Shown: positions 25,713 through 38,003 of the stretch, piece by piece
Position numbering within the stretch: position 1 is the first letter of the stretch
Layout of the letters: each line of letters begins with the position of its first letter
Assembly: GCA_964017145.1 (NCBI GenBank)
Contig: OZ024852.1
Location: 3,249,643-3,313,642, forward strand
Source of the DNA: Agrocybe praecox
Taxonomy: Eukaryota; Basidiomycota; Agaricomycetes; Agaricales; Agrocybaceae
Direction: 5' to 3'
DNA length: 64,000 bases
Made by a program: the position numbers and the translations under genes
Notes under the pieces: model-generated
Seen by the model: the letters and a program-made list of their open reading frames with translations, nothing else
Told to the model about the DNA's origin: nothing
Database searches by the model: none

Positions 25713-26581
25713 TGCAAATCACCTCAAGTGACGCCCGCAGGACCACGTCAAATTGTCCTCAAGACCGGTGAGTGACGAGTCGAAGTCGAAATTTTCCATC
25801 GATCCATAGATCTAGGCCGGCGCTGTGGCGTTTCGTTGCGTTGCATTTCGCTGCATCGCGCTACATACATACGTCCTTCCTCTCCCTCATTCTCCTGCTC
25901 ATACTCTTCTTCCTCTTCATTCATATTTCACTCCCTTCATAAAATCGACCTTGTCCGCTCATTAAAATTAAATACCTCGCTGCAGCCTAACTACTACTAC
26001 CTCAAGAAGACCAGGTCCGGACTCGATATTCTATAAATAGATATCCACCGCATCAAGTTCGTGAATAAAGAAGTTGGTAAGGCCAATACCTTAACGAGGC
26101 TAGGAAGGGGCCCATGGTGCATTACTAGTTTACTTACTTACTCGCCTAATGACAAATTCTACTAGTACACACCACTACATTTACCGTCCCCACTACTTTT
26201 TTAATTACATACTTACATATTACTTACTATATACTATCTGCAATTAATCCCTCCTCAAATTGGAACCCCTTCCCCCTTCTACCCCAAATCCGAGGAGGGA
26301 ATCGATAAGAATCGACTCCATATGCGAATTACTGACGCCACAGCCAGAGCCCCAGCAGGACTCGCTCGCGACTGGCCAAGTTGAGACATCGATGTCATAT
26401 CTTGTACGCCCGAGTTCCCCTTACCTTCCACAGTTAATGTCGTTGTGAAAGGCCTAAGAACTTATCTGATCCTGACTCAGCGGGTAACATCCCAATTTGC
26501 AATCCCATCCCATTCCCAGCCCTGGATCCTGGATCCTATCCCCCGAATTTAATTCCGAAGGTCTCCTCGCACTTTCTACAG

Positions 26582-26608
26582 GCACACACACACACACACA
26601 CACACACA
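26582..26608. repeat. CA dinucleotide microsatellite
   Basis: Uninterrupted CA repeat of about 13 units in non-coding DNA. Confidence 0.85.
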
Positions 26609-29600
26609 GATGAGTCTTCGCCTTCTCGTAGGCTTCTTCCTTCTTCCCTTCCTTCCAGATTCTTCCATCGCTCTTCATTCCATTCTTACTCTTACTCTTA
26701 CTCCCCCTCTTCCTCTTCCCAGCCTTTCTCAACCCGATCTACCCACATGGCATTCTACAGAGTGCACATACGACACCATGAGTTTACCAACCTTATAATT
26801 TCTATTTCTATTTCTATCTATTCCTCAATCCAGGGTATACATTTATGAATAAGCTCACCATCCAGAACAGAAATCCTATAGTATCCCATAGTACCCCATG
26901 ACACCCCCTCCTGTGCTACGAGTCATCCAATAGTAGAATACGTACGTACTTAGCATCCTACTAGGCCCCTCCCCATTCCCTTCGAATTCTTTCTTTCTTT
27001 CGTTCACTTCAATCGCTTACATAAATACATACATAAATACCTCCGCATCATCGTTCCGGAACCCCGGTGAGTCGAGTTCTCACTTTCGCAGTAGCTCGCA
27101 GAAACCTAGCACCAAAATCCCAGCCCTTCTACATTAGATTTCATTGAAAAGAATTAGAATCTAAACCTTATGGCTATAGTTATTTCACGAAGTTCTTACA
27201 CTATACCTGGCAGGATTTTCAGACGACTTCGTACTAGTAACTAGTAACTCGATACCAGATATCCTCGGTCTCGGGAGTAATGACTAGACCAATACTAGTA
27301 GTAACCATACACCCTGGAAATATATCCACTTAGCGATACGTAGTATACAACTTGAAACGCAGGTGCTTCATGTTTCTTCTCCCTTTCTTGTTTCTTGGTA
27401 TGACGTTCATGCGAAAGGGACGACTACTTATTAATTCCTTGCTCGTCTCCCCTCTCAAGCACCAAGGTACATAGGTGTATGGATGCAACCGAATAAGAAT
27501 CGCATCAACGCTTCATGAACCGAGCCCGGCGTACGTACCTCTGACTCACCCGATAATGAAAGCAATGAGCGCGACTGGATCATCTGCATCAGTGCTTCTG
27601 TGATCCAGACCTCCGGTTGCTTCGATTTCGATTCAGAACGCGTTATATCAACCTTAAGCGAAACAGACAAATATATACAATTCTCTCTTCGCCTTATTCT
27701 ATTTACTTGAAACTTGTTTTTTTTTTTTTTCCTTTTCGTAAGGAGTCATTATTAAGAAGCTATTTATAGATCCCATCATGCATCAGCATGAGCATCAACG
27801 CGCACACAAGCGATTTGGGCGTCGTCGCGTCGATGGTCATACCGCTCCTCGAAAAAATAAGAGATGTTGACGTTTAAAGCGGAACTAAATTCCGGACCAG
27901 AAGCAGGTTTTTAGAATAGCGTACACAAACGAGGATCTTGTTTACCGAACGAAGATCCAGATCATGGACGAGCGCCAGCGCCCACTCTAAAATATTTAGA
28001 GCGCTCTACCAATTGTAGCAATTGCTCCATTTTATTCTATTTATTCTCCAATAAATTAAGAACCACCTCCCTCTTATGTTCTCTCTTCTATGGACCATTT
28101 CATCTCTTTCCGTTCTTCTCGATGCTTCGCATTACTCCAATAGGACAGACCCTGCTCAAGAGCTAACCTCAGGTACAGCTTCAATTCTTCCCGCGGCGCT
28201 CACGCAAAACCGGCACGCGACTATCTCGGTGATGTGATCACCGCGACCCTTAGCTTCGGTGCATGATGTAAAGGGGCATAAAGAATGAAAAATGCCTCTT
28301 TTAATACCCGATAAGAGCCTTCGTCAACGTACGTACATACAGAGTGTATGGCTAGTTCCCATCACTGCGCACCGTGTATCTTTTGCGTCAACTAACGTTT
28401 TGGAACCCTTGACGTCCCAAGGATTGATGAGACCCCGGAGGTCTACGGTGCAACAGGACTCTCTGGCCGCATTCAAATCTCAGAGTGACGTGACTGGAGA
28501 CCGTCCGTTCATTCTCTCTCAACTCGAAACAACTCAATTACGGCTGGGAAAAAGACCCTATCTACTGCCCTTTCCAAGAAGCCTTACAAAGATGTATGCC
28601 ATTTACATCCATTCATTCTTGCATTCATGCATAAATCCAAGATACTTACTCAAGCTTCTTTAGGGGGCGCATCTGATTACCCTGATCCTTCTACTGATAT
28701 GATATCAGCCCCGCATTCCACGTGGGACATCACATCAAACGCGTACGTACATGACCCAAGCTAGCCTGATATGGACAAGAGAAGCGCATCTAATCAAGAC
28801 CGGACGCCAGGTTGCTCCCTCAGTGATAATATATCTGTCAAATCATCACTGCCGGATGCACATACGATGCTATGCATCCTGTGCTCAAACTCTTCATTAT
28901 CTATTGACAGAAAGACAAGACAAGGTATCTAACATCTAAACGCTCCTTTTTTCTTTTTAGCTCTTTCCTTGATATGATATCAAATCTAAAATCCATCATC
29001 ACAAGAACAAATCTTATTTTAAAATCCAGACTGTACAGCTCTTGCCTCTGGTATGAATTGCTCATTGAACACCTTCTATGATCAGCAGGTAAGTAGCCAT
29101 CACAACAAGTCTCCCATCAGATCATCCTACCCAGACGAGGGTGGTCGATCAAAATGGCGGTGAATTTCCTAACAACATCATTCCCTGCTGACTTTCATCT
29201 GACTTCGAACTTCGAGCGCAGATTGTTTGACTACTTTTCTGACGGCGGCGGCGTGTTCCGGTCCCGCTCGCCCTTTCACTTAGAATGTCAAAAAGTATCA
29301 CCTCATAGGCTGCGAAGCGGACATTACGAACAAAGTAAGCACATACATACACCTACATACTCAGGGCCGGGGATTAGATTTATAACACTCCCGTTTTCGG
29401 CAATGACGTTCATTTTGGCTCGTTTCGACTTGACTATTTCCGACTTCAAGTTTGATCGCCAGGTCTCCTTCATATATGCGGCATTCGGCAATTTATTATT
29501 AAACTTCCAATTTTTCTCTGTTTTCAACACTGTCGGGCAAGAGGGAGTCTTCTTCAATCTCCAAGTGGTAGTGCGCACACACGCACATATATCTTAATGA

Positions 29601-31481
29601 TGTTGTAAAGCGAAATCGCTCACCTGATGCTTTTCTATAGGCAAATAAGATTCCCTACGTACCTATCCATGCAACGTCCTCTTAAAAATACCGGTGCTGG
29701 CCAGTAGCCAACAGCTCTTTACTCTCAAAGATCTGCAATTAATCAGGAAAACCCCAGGTCAACTTATTCTTCTGATGGCATATGTGATCCCGAGCCCTAC
29801 TCTGTCGCCATTCCAGTTGCACTTTCTGATTCCAAATCCAAAAATAACGCCAAAGCTGAAACTCGAACCAATGGTGAACGCGTCGCAAGGGAGAAAAAGT
29901 AGCCTGTGGTTCTTCTCCCGAGCAAAAATGTATATTTTCTGTGACAAACCAGACGAACCACTAACGAACCAGTCGACCTCGTCCCCAAGCGGCAGATAGT
30001 ATGTTTTCTTTTACAATATATATAGTCTGGGAATGTTCCGTCCATAACAGAACATGATTCATGTCCGCGGCTTGTTTGTGAGTGATAAGTCCTTGAAGAG
30101 TATTTTATGGCTATGTAGTACCACTCAGGTAGACTGATGTTTAAGCAAGCGCCTATGATACCATCGAGCGACGATCCTACGACATCTGCATGGACCCACA
30201 GTATTGGCGCAGCTGCTAGCTTGCTGTATTTATTACTCTCGTATTCGGTCAGTCAGACCTCACATGCACAAACCATAGTAAGGTCTGCCTGCCCATTTAT
30301 TTCGAGTCATTATAATATTGGCAAGCGTGACTACGGTATAAATCTTTTTACAATGGCATAACATTGCTACGTGTCCGAGACAGCGATAGATTTCAGAACG
30401 GCAGGGCTATGTACTTCACCAAGTATCCGACAGTTACGGCCTTCGTTGAACTATTCCTGTGTGGAACAGAAGTGTTGTTCAATTGGGAATCTAGGGTCCT
30501 TCCTAAATCTGCAAACCATGCCCACGGTTTATGTCCTTCCTTCAAGTGTCCGAAAAACGTTGACGAGAAAAACACCGCCCACTGAAAAACATGAGGTGTT
30601 GGAAAATACATTATAGCGGTGAGTACGTTGTCCATATGTCTTCTGAAAGTTATCGGCCGTGTCTTTAGCACTATTTGGAATTTTTAAAAGTGTCAAAATC
30701 GTCCCACTCGAAAAATCGACATCGGTAATTAACCGATTCACCGCAGCAAAAACCAACTTTGTGTTGTACCACCCATCCCCCGTTCTTGAACCTCTATATA
30801 CTGGCAACTACTCCGGCTCCTACAACATGCAAATACCTATTGGATGGGTGATACTTAACCCAGCGGAAGCAGCCGAATTGCCACCATGCTTGTTCCTGTA
30901 CACTTCCTGCCGCCGGAGTGACGTTGAATTCTAGTGACGCTTCATTCCTGCACGACCCCTGAAAGCGAATGAATGGCAAGTCTTCTGCATACTCTCATGT
31001 CCGAGCTCTATACGACGATTGACCACATGGAATTTTGGGGTTCTCGCCAAGTCTGATCGGCCAATTAACATGGTTCAGCAGCATTCTGTGCGTCAACGCT
31101 GAGTTAGCCGACGTCTACCGACTGACATTACCCACACAACACGTTTAAACACAGGAACATTTCTCGGTCCGGACACACTACCTATGGCATGTTCAATGGT
31201 GCGTAGTGTATTCAACATGCTTCACCAGCTATATGAACCTCTATTGACTTTTCATTATTCATTTAGCCCATCGAATAACCCCGTATTAAATCGATATTTG
31301 ATTAATCGCTATCAATGGATGATGACGGCGCTTAAATTGCCTGGGGTGTAAATGGCCCTGGCCCACGCAAATCAATTTGTCTTAGGGTCAATTGCGCTGC
31401 GCAGGTTTATAAAACTCAGGGAGAGAATGCAGGATGTCCTCTGAAAGACGGACCCCGCTCATAGCTCTCGCAGACCAGGTG

Positions 31482-31552
31482 TTACCTCTGTGGTGCTACC
31501 TCTGTGGTGCTACCTCTGTGGTGCTACCTCTGTGGTGCTACCTCTGTGGTGC
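31482..31552. repeat. 14-bp minisatellite, five copies
   Basis: Five nearly perfect tandem copies of the 14-base unit TACCTCTGTGGTGC. A plus-strand frame reads through it as repeated LPLWCYLCGA-like residues because 14 is not a multiple of three, so this is not a protein repeat. Confidence 0.85.
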
Positions 31553-32773
31553 AAGTCTCCGTCAGGTATTGCTATTTCCTGCCGACGATATATGTAAAAT
31601 AGAATGTAGATTCTTACTCCTCGTTTGCGGCCTGGACTAGTTTCTGCAGCATAGACAGTCTTAGGTACACACAGAGTATAAACGAATATACTATAATAGG
31701 AAGCAAGTCAGAAACTGGACAATGGTTTCATTGATTCTTTGAAAAATTGCCAATGGTTACGATCTCCTTCCGCACTTTAGAAATAATATCACTGGAAGTT
31801 AGATTGGAAGTTAGGACAGTGTAAGGGACCAAGGTAGTATGATGTACCTTTGGGAATACCCTCCCCGGACCTCGCTCAATGCGGCTCACTCAAAAGCTAA
31901 ATTTCCAGTCAGTGTCCGGGTTTCCATGAACGTTTGAAACGCGTTTAAATCGCCGAGATACACCAAATATTAAGAAATATGGAGTAACTAGCACAGGTTC
32001 TTCAAATATTGAGCTCACTGGAGTATTCGACGAGTATTGACCAAGGGTGAAAGCCCCCAGTACGCCTAGTTTGTCTGCTACGGAGCCAAATTTTCCATCT
32101 TTGCAAAATTCTTCGGACGGGGGGGAAACCTGGTGTTTCTGATACGCGCTGGAAATATTGCCAAACCCTTTGAATAGTTCCACAGACAGAGAGACCATCA
32201 AATATGGTGCATTTAAAGTTGAAACAGGCGCTCCCAAACCTGTATCCAACTTCTCTCACTCAAGGCCTTTTTTCTCAGGCATCCATGAGGTATATTCGCT
32301 CAAGAAGATCAGAAGTGAAATTTTTTTTTTTTCTTTGCTAATGTTCCCTTCTTAAGTTATTTTCCAGCATCACAAATAACATCCAAAACTATTTGATTTG
32401 ATTGGTATATATCCGGATCGTGTCTGCGATTCGCGCTATCCTCTGTGTGGTAAGAATTGGCCACAAAAATCACATGGTATCTGGAAACGTACCAATATTT
32501 GAGAATCATTCCTACGTGAAAAATTTAGACTGTTTAAAATAGTGAACCGGTGTAAATTCCTCCCTATCCTTATAATGGTGAAACGATTTCCAACACCGGG
32601 CGTTGGAATTTCGAGCGGAGCTTGTCTAACTCGGTCCCGACAGTGGGAATTACCGAAAATGATTCATCTGCGAAGAATAGAATTCCGGTCTGCGTCTGAT
32701 CCATCATCACATTTATCCCAAGGCCAATATTCCATTATCCATTACTTATCTGCATCGCATCCTGCCTACTGTC

Positions 32774-33669
32774 ATGCATCGCACTCCTTGGGTCAGCAAG
32801 AACTCTTCTCTACCTTCTGATCGTATCAAGCCAACCGTGAAAAAGCCTAACACGGCTAAGGGGAAAGGCAACCAGACGCCTCCTGAACCACTCAAAAGTC
32901 GCGCTGTGCGGAAGCTAGAAACGCTTTTAAACGATATCAAAGGATTTAAAGGCAGTGAAAAGGATCCAAATGGAGGCTGCTTCTGCTTAGGTTGGTCACA
33001 GTTGCTATCGTCAACCCAAATGGACTGAACGGCAAACTCTCGACGACAGCTAGAATACACGAACTCTCTGCTTATATCCCTATCTGTCATTCGTGCGGTT
33101 TTATTTTATGTTCTGTCAACCATCCACGCTACTGTTGTCCATCCTGCACTAGTACCATTATCACGCACAGCGTCCGGGACGTCATCATTGGCCGAGTGGA
33201 ATCAGACCTTGCTTCAACGATTGCCATGGAGCTAGAAGAGCAAGAAAGAGCGATTGCAGAGGCCCAGAAGGTTGCTGGTGCATTCCCACAGCTTCAAGGA
33301 TCATCTGTGATCGGACTTCCCACTACCTCCGTTCCGCCCACTCGTCAAACCCACAAAGTTATGTCATTAACTTCCGGAAAGTCGAGACGCGTAGTTGTCT
33401 CTTCTTACACAACGACACCCGTCCAATCTCGGCCGGCATCTAGGAATGAGGTCATTGAAGGTGAACCTGAACCTGAACGTATATCCCAACCACCTCAAGA
33501 GCCGTTCCATGCCGCTACTACGCCCAAATCAAATCGACCATGGGAAAACTTGATTCATGGGGCGGTGCCATACAAACAAAAGTCTCGCTTAGATGATGAT
33601 GGATCGCCAAAGGGCCATCCTCGCCGGAGGCGAGCTAATAAGGGGAAAGGAAAGGAGAACGAAACATAA
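32774..33669 (+). CDS. TRIP4/ASC-1-type zf-C2HC5 zinc-finger protein, two exons
   Basis: Exon 1 (32774-32990) and exon 2 (33050-33669) join across a 59-nt intron (GTTGGT...CGACAG) to give 278 residues. The splice recreates the C2HC5 finger found in activating signal cointegrator 1 (TRIP4): C69-x-C71 followed by LARIHEL with H76, C85-x2-C88-G, C93, then C101/C102 and C105. In humans TRIP4, and in yeast its relative Rqt4, belong to the ASC-1/RQT complex that helps split collided ribosomes. The role here is inferred from the finger alone. The N terminus is Lys-rich with a helix (RAVRKLETLLNDIKGFKG); the rest is low complexity and ends in a basic tail (HPRRRRANKGKGKENET). The protein is shorter than human TRIP4 and has no ASCH domain. 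It converges on the coiled-coil gene at 34072. Confidence 0.75.
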
Positions 33670-34071
33670 TCCAATAAAAGGATCTCATTTTTTGTGGAGC
33701 CTGGGTGAGTTGCCATGTTCGCCACTTTGCAAAACAGTAAAGTTTTCCTAAAATCCTGAATGTGTATCTCCAATCTATAGCTGCAGTTTCGGACACCACA
33801 AAGGCCTAGCCTTAGAACATCAAGGTCGTGTGATGGCCGTGATGATATCAAGTAGAACTACTTATAAAAGGAACATCAATTCTGTCGGTCAAAATTTATT
33901 TCCAAACTCATTTCAAATCAACGGAAACAACCTCCGCGACCTCCACCTCGTGGCCAACTGAAAAAGGTAGATAGGAATGCGATACAAATGATACTTAAAG
34001 TCCAAGAATAAGTAATGGATAATCATCGATCATCGTACATACATCCAAATAAATTCAAAAGTAAAAAAAAA
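33670..34071. other. convergent 3' intergenic spacer
   Basis: Four hundred bases between two convergent stop codons, AT-rich, presumably holding both 3' UTRs. No gene seen. Confidence 0.55.
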
Positions 34072-36183
34072 TCAAGAATGCCAACCGTCAATTAAATCAG
34101 CTAACCTATCCAGAGTACCATCCCCTGTTCCCAGAGAGTGTTCCTGTGCGTCCATTAAATCCATTTCGACCAACTGTAACTCCGCCATATGCGCAGACAA
34201 GGCACGCGGTGATGTTTGTCCGGCCAACATCACATCCGAACCATGATTCGACATCATGTCATATTCCTCGGATAGCGCCGTGCTCGTAGGTGATGGCGGC
34301 AGGGGAACAGACGGCGGATCGATAAAATAGTTTCCAGCTTGTGTTAGTGTTTGGTAAGAGTCATTTTCTTGTTCTCTACCGGGCCCAGGTCGAGCAGCGG
34401 TGGAGTCTTCAGTGAAGAAATTCGTTGACAGTAGCGGTGTTGCCAACTCCATCGACATCTCGCCATCATCAATATCAATAAGATCAGGCACAGCAGCGGT
34501 CTGAACGATTGAGATAAGATATGGTTAGTCGCGCCTATGTATGAGCTCCACCTACTAGCAAATGGGGTGTAGCGTACCTCATCTTGCATGCCTCGTAACA
34601 TCGCTCTCATCGAACTGATCTCGTTCAACAGTTCATCTTCGCGAACCTGATTTGCGGTACGCATAGCTTCAATTTGCTTACAAAGGCTAGTTTCGGTTTG
34701 CCTGAGCCTATCGTTTACAGAAACGTCAACAAAAGGAATACAATATCTGAGATAAGCATCCCACGAACCGTTTACATTCAGCTTCGAGCTCATTGTTTCG
34801 AGTGATAATATCATTACTGGTTTGCACAGCGATATCATGGAGATGAGACATGTTCCGTGGTAGCAACTCCTCGTCATTCATATTGGTATCGATTGGGGTT
34901 GATAATGTCCTCTTAACGACGGTCCTTTCGTGACTGAAAGCATCAATCGTGTCTCCCAAATCATGGATTTCTTGTTCAAGGGCTGGAAAAAAACTAGCTT
35001 TGGGCCACTGATTAAACAGAAGAACACTGATGGAACACAAAGATCATACCAGGAGCGTGATTCGCCCACGACGTACGCGACGTGGAGGATGGTCGAAGGG
35101 TTAACGGGGATGTCGAGACATTTATGAGGTCCCTTGATTTATCAGTGGGTTGATTTGAGAAGCGACTCATTTTCGGCCAGAAATTTGCTTTCGAGGCCGC
35201 TCGAGCTTCTTCAAGCTGGAATGAAAACAATAAAGGAAAGGTTCAGGAAATCAGCGACCCAGGATATGATTAGAATAGCGCACGCGTTTCAATAACGACT
35301 TGATCTCGACCTCCAGGACCTTGTTACGAACCACGGCATCATCGAGTATAGATATGATTTCCGCGCTGGACATCCGTTGGTGGCTCGGATGGTGTAATTC
35401 AGTTGGCGGACGCGCTTTGTTTCCTGCCTTTTCGATTTGTAGCTCCAATTCAGCCTCACGACGAGAAAGTTGCGCTTCTAGTGCTATGATACGAGCCTCA
35501 GCTGCGGAACGGGTGATCGCATGTGCGTTTTTCTCCTCATCTCGTTCTCGGCAAAGATTCTGAATCATAGATGCTGCATATGAAATCAGGTCATCGTGTT
35601 CATCAGTCAATTTTCGATGGTTTTGAGGCGCGTCTGGTGCCATGTCTTAGAAAAAACGCGTAGCGAGTCAGTACAATGAACGATACTAACAACGTTTCTA
35701 TCGCACCTGCAAAATTGGAGACGCGGATCGAACTACGCGGTAGTTTTTTGTAACCATTCGCCCCTTCGACTGTTTATGGGGATGCAGTATAAGATAAGAA
35801 AAAATATGGCTGTGAAATCACGCTCAGGTTTGACGTACCCTTCTGAACGAGTTGCAGCACCGCGTCTCGCATGTCGTCCATTTCCACCTCTGCAGAATTC
35901 GCAACGTCTTCATGGTGACGGAGCTGCTGCTTTAGCAATTGAACCTCGTGTTTCAATGCAGAACACTCTTCCGCGTGTGATGTTCGAGTCGCGTCCAAGG
36001 TATCCAGAGCTGACAATAGCCGTGCCTGTAAGATCGAAATTCTCGCCACATGCGCCGAGTTGATTGTTTCGAGTGATCTTATCTAATGATTAACCTCTCA
36101 ACAAGGAATCGACGGCGTAAAAAACTAGTACACACCTCTTCCTCCCTTTGAGACAATAATCTCGCATGGTCCGTAGGTCTCAT
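34072..36183 (-). CDS. coiled-coil protein, eight exons
   Basis: Eight exons (36183-36136, 36082-35839, 35769-35707, 35645-35284, 35215-35050, 34982-34769, 34707-34578, 34500-34072) join through seven introns of 53-77 nt. All phases agree and the total is exactly 551 residues. Most of the protein is predicted coiled coil: HARLLSQREEEIRSLETIN at the start, CSALKHEVQLLKQQLRHHED, AEARIIALEAQLSRREAELE, LRQTETSLCKQIEAMRTA and DELLNEISSMRAMLRGMQDE. The last exon is acidic and Ser/Pro-rich and is probably disordered. No enzymatic domain or membrane segment is seen. A structural or scaffold role is plausible from the coiled coils only; the family is not recognised. The donor at 34768 (GTTCGT) is unusual, but the frame requires it. 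Confidence 0.7.
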
Positions 36184-36389
36184 GATTATCCGCCCAGTGT
36201 CGACCAGAAATGCCCCAGATCAGGCGAGCTTTGCGGACAAAATTGTGGTAAATTTTGGAGTGTTATCATTTGTCTTGACACAAGGTACATACTGGACGCG
36301 CAAATATTGCATCTACACGGAGGCAGACATAGTTTATAGATGAGAACCCATTGAGAACACTGATAGGCAAGGCGTGTTCAACATCGGTC

Positions 36390-36400
36390 TAGGGTTAGGG
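36390..36400 (+). repeat. short interstitial telomere-like motif
   Basis: Two adjoining TTAGGG-like units (TAGGGTTAGGG) far from the chromosome end, in non-coding DNA. Confidence 0.6.
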
Positions 36401-37039
36401 TAACCTTTAAGTTAAACATATTTAGCTGCTGACGAATATCTGATGACCAGTCCATTCCAGACTTTTCAGTCGGCAATATCCGAAGGCGGCATCTGTCGGT
36501 CCGGGAACATTTAAAAACAGCAAGAAAATAAAGTGCCAAAATTACTGACTGACAATACAGACTTCGTAAGTATCACTCATCCTGTGCATAAGAAAATACT
36601 CAGTTTAATTTAACCAAGCAAGCTTTTAGCTATGTTTATATTTCTCAACGTACATCCACAGAATCCCATCTAGAGTTGCCGTCGTTCGGCTGGAGCAGAC
36701 TAGCCGTTGGAGCGGAGTCAAAATGAATTTAGCGCAGTCGTGGCTGGGACACGGCAACCAGTACTATGCCCAACTCGGAAGTCAATTGTAGCGCGCCCCG
36801 AGCAGCCTTGAGCCGAATTGAGTCATGACTCCGGCATCATAACATAATTCTCTCAAATACCAACCATCGTGGATATTTTTTCCCGTTCTTGCACAACAAA
36901 CAATCAGTACATAATGAACCATATTGCACATATGACTCACAGTTATACAGCTTAGTACAGTATAAATCTGTTTTACTTGAATTTCTGAGTAGTTTCATAA
37001 AAGAACCAATTCTCAAGTTTTGAGCCATATACATACAGT

Positions 37040-37141
37040 TTGTTTAAGGCGGAAAGGGAGACCAGGAATATCATATGTCCCCCTTCGAAGGGCGAGTCGT
37101 GACTCACATAGTCTCAAGCAAGTCTGAGCCGCCTTAAACAA
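37040..37141. repeat. small foldback inverted repeat
   Basis: TTGTTTAAGGCGG (37040-37052) is a perfect 13-base inverted match to CCGCCTTAAACAA (37129-37141), separated by 76 bases that hold a smaller CCCTTCGAAGGG palindrome. It could be a tiny MITE or a hairpin; no target duplication is obvious. Confidence 0.5.
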
Positions 37142-37439
37142 GCCGACATTACGGCACTTTCAACTTCATCGACGGCCACTCGACTCCTGTAGTCATGGAA
37201 GCGGAGTTGGACCGCGGCAACACTAATCACATCGTGCGCATGCGATGTCGCGCCACACTTCTAGGATTCCTTCGTCTCCGCCTGTTATCACCTCACAAAT
37301 AGCAGTGCTGGAGAAATATGGTATTTTCCGTCGAAATAGCCAATAATACATATGTTTTGTATTTTCAACAGCTATTTTTCCTCGATATAGGTGTCGGGCT
37401 TGCTATATATGGTGTGCCCGGGCTTTCGGGGTTCCCATA

Positions 37440-38001
37440 CATCAGCAGTTTCACAATTTACTTATAGTGACTTGTGCAAGCGTAAAAAAGCGTAAAAAAG
37501 CGCCAAAGCAAAAAGTTGAACAGTCCAGGTCCAATTTTCGAAAAAGCGGGTGCTTTCTGAGCTTCAAGAAAGTCAAAAAAAGTAAGAAAAAGTAAGAAAA
37601 GTAATCAAAAGTGAGGAACAGTAGCTACTATAATGTATATTAGTATCTTATGCAGTATTGCGGCTGGGGCAAACCTTGACGGGACTAGGAAAATCGAATA
37701 GAACGGCACGGTTATGGTCCATGAACGAAAGGTTAGCCTGGTATTCCTCGTCTATAACCTCAGCCGTATATGGCGTAGGATTCCTCCTGACCACATTTCC
37801 TACTTCAATGCACTGGACGAGTTTCAGAATTACTTCGTCAATCCGTATATCAACCATCACTGCCACGAATTTCTGTCGGATTAGCTATTTTTAGTACAAT
37901 ACGTAGTCCCTCCGTAGCTTTTTCTCGCTTTCACGCTTTTTTACTTGCCGCGGGTTGAAAAACCCAAAAAAGCGGACAAGTAAATTGTGAAGTTGCTGAT
38001 G
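37440..38001. mobile_element. probable MITE with 24-bp terminal inverted repeats and TA target duplication
   Basis: The left end (37440-37463, CATCAGC...TTTACTT) and the reverse complement of the right end (37978-38001) agree at 22 of 24 bases. Both ends are flanked directly by TA (37438-37439 and 38002-38003), the target duplication typical of Tc1/mariner-type elements. A second inner inverted match (GTAAAAAAGCG near 37484, its complement near 37933) and A-rich AAAAAGTAAG direct repeats lie inside. A 72-codon minus-strand frame (37866-37648) inside is unrecognised and too short for a transposase, so the element is likely non-autonomous. Confidence 0.6.
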
Positions 38002-38003
38002 TA

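Larger units (their letters stand above)
22915..32773. other. 9.9-kb non-coding or unassigned region upstream of the GATA gene
   Basis: The first 4 kb are pyrimidine-rich on plus with many CATCA/TCACTATCAC-type simple stretches, consistent with a long promoter or 5' region for the GATA gene. Named repeats within it are listed separately. Open frames at 29154-29597 (plus), 30807-30529 (minus), 30659-30934 (plus) and 32249-31890 (minus, 119 codons) are the longest in the 29-32 kb part. None shows a recognisable domain, so no gene is called. An unrecognised decayed minus-strand gene between 29.3 and 31.0 kb is possible. Confidence 0.4.
36184..37439. other. intergenic, with interstitial telomere motif and foldback
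   Basis: No gene seen. A short TAGGGTTAGGG sits at 36390-36400 and a small inverted repeat at 37040-37141; both are listed separately. Confidence 0.45.

Noticed and set aside
29154..30980. Possible gene from several overlapping frames on both strands
   Set aside because: Neither strand gives a consistent spliced frame or a recognisable domain; kept only as unassigned DNA.
31890..32249. 119-codon minus-strand frame
   Set aside because: Composition is plausible, but there is no domain, no supported start and no flanking exons.
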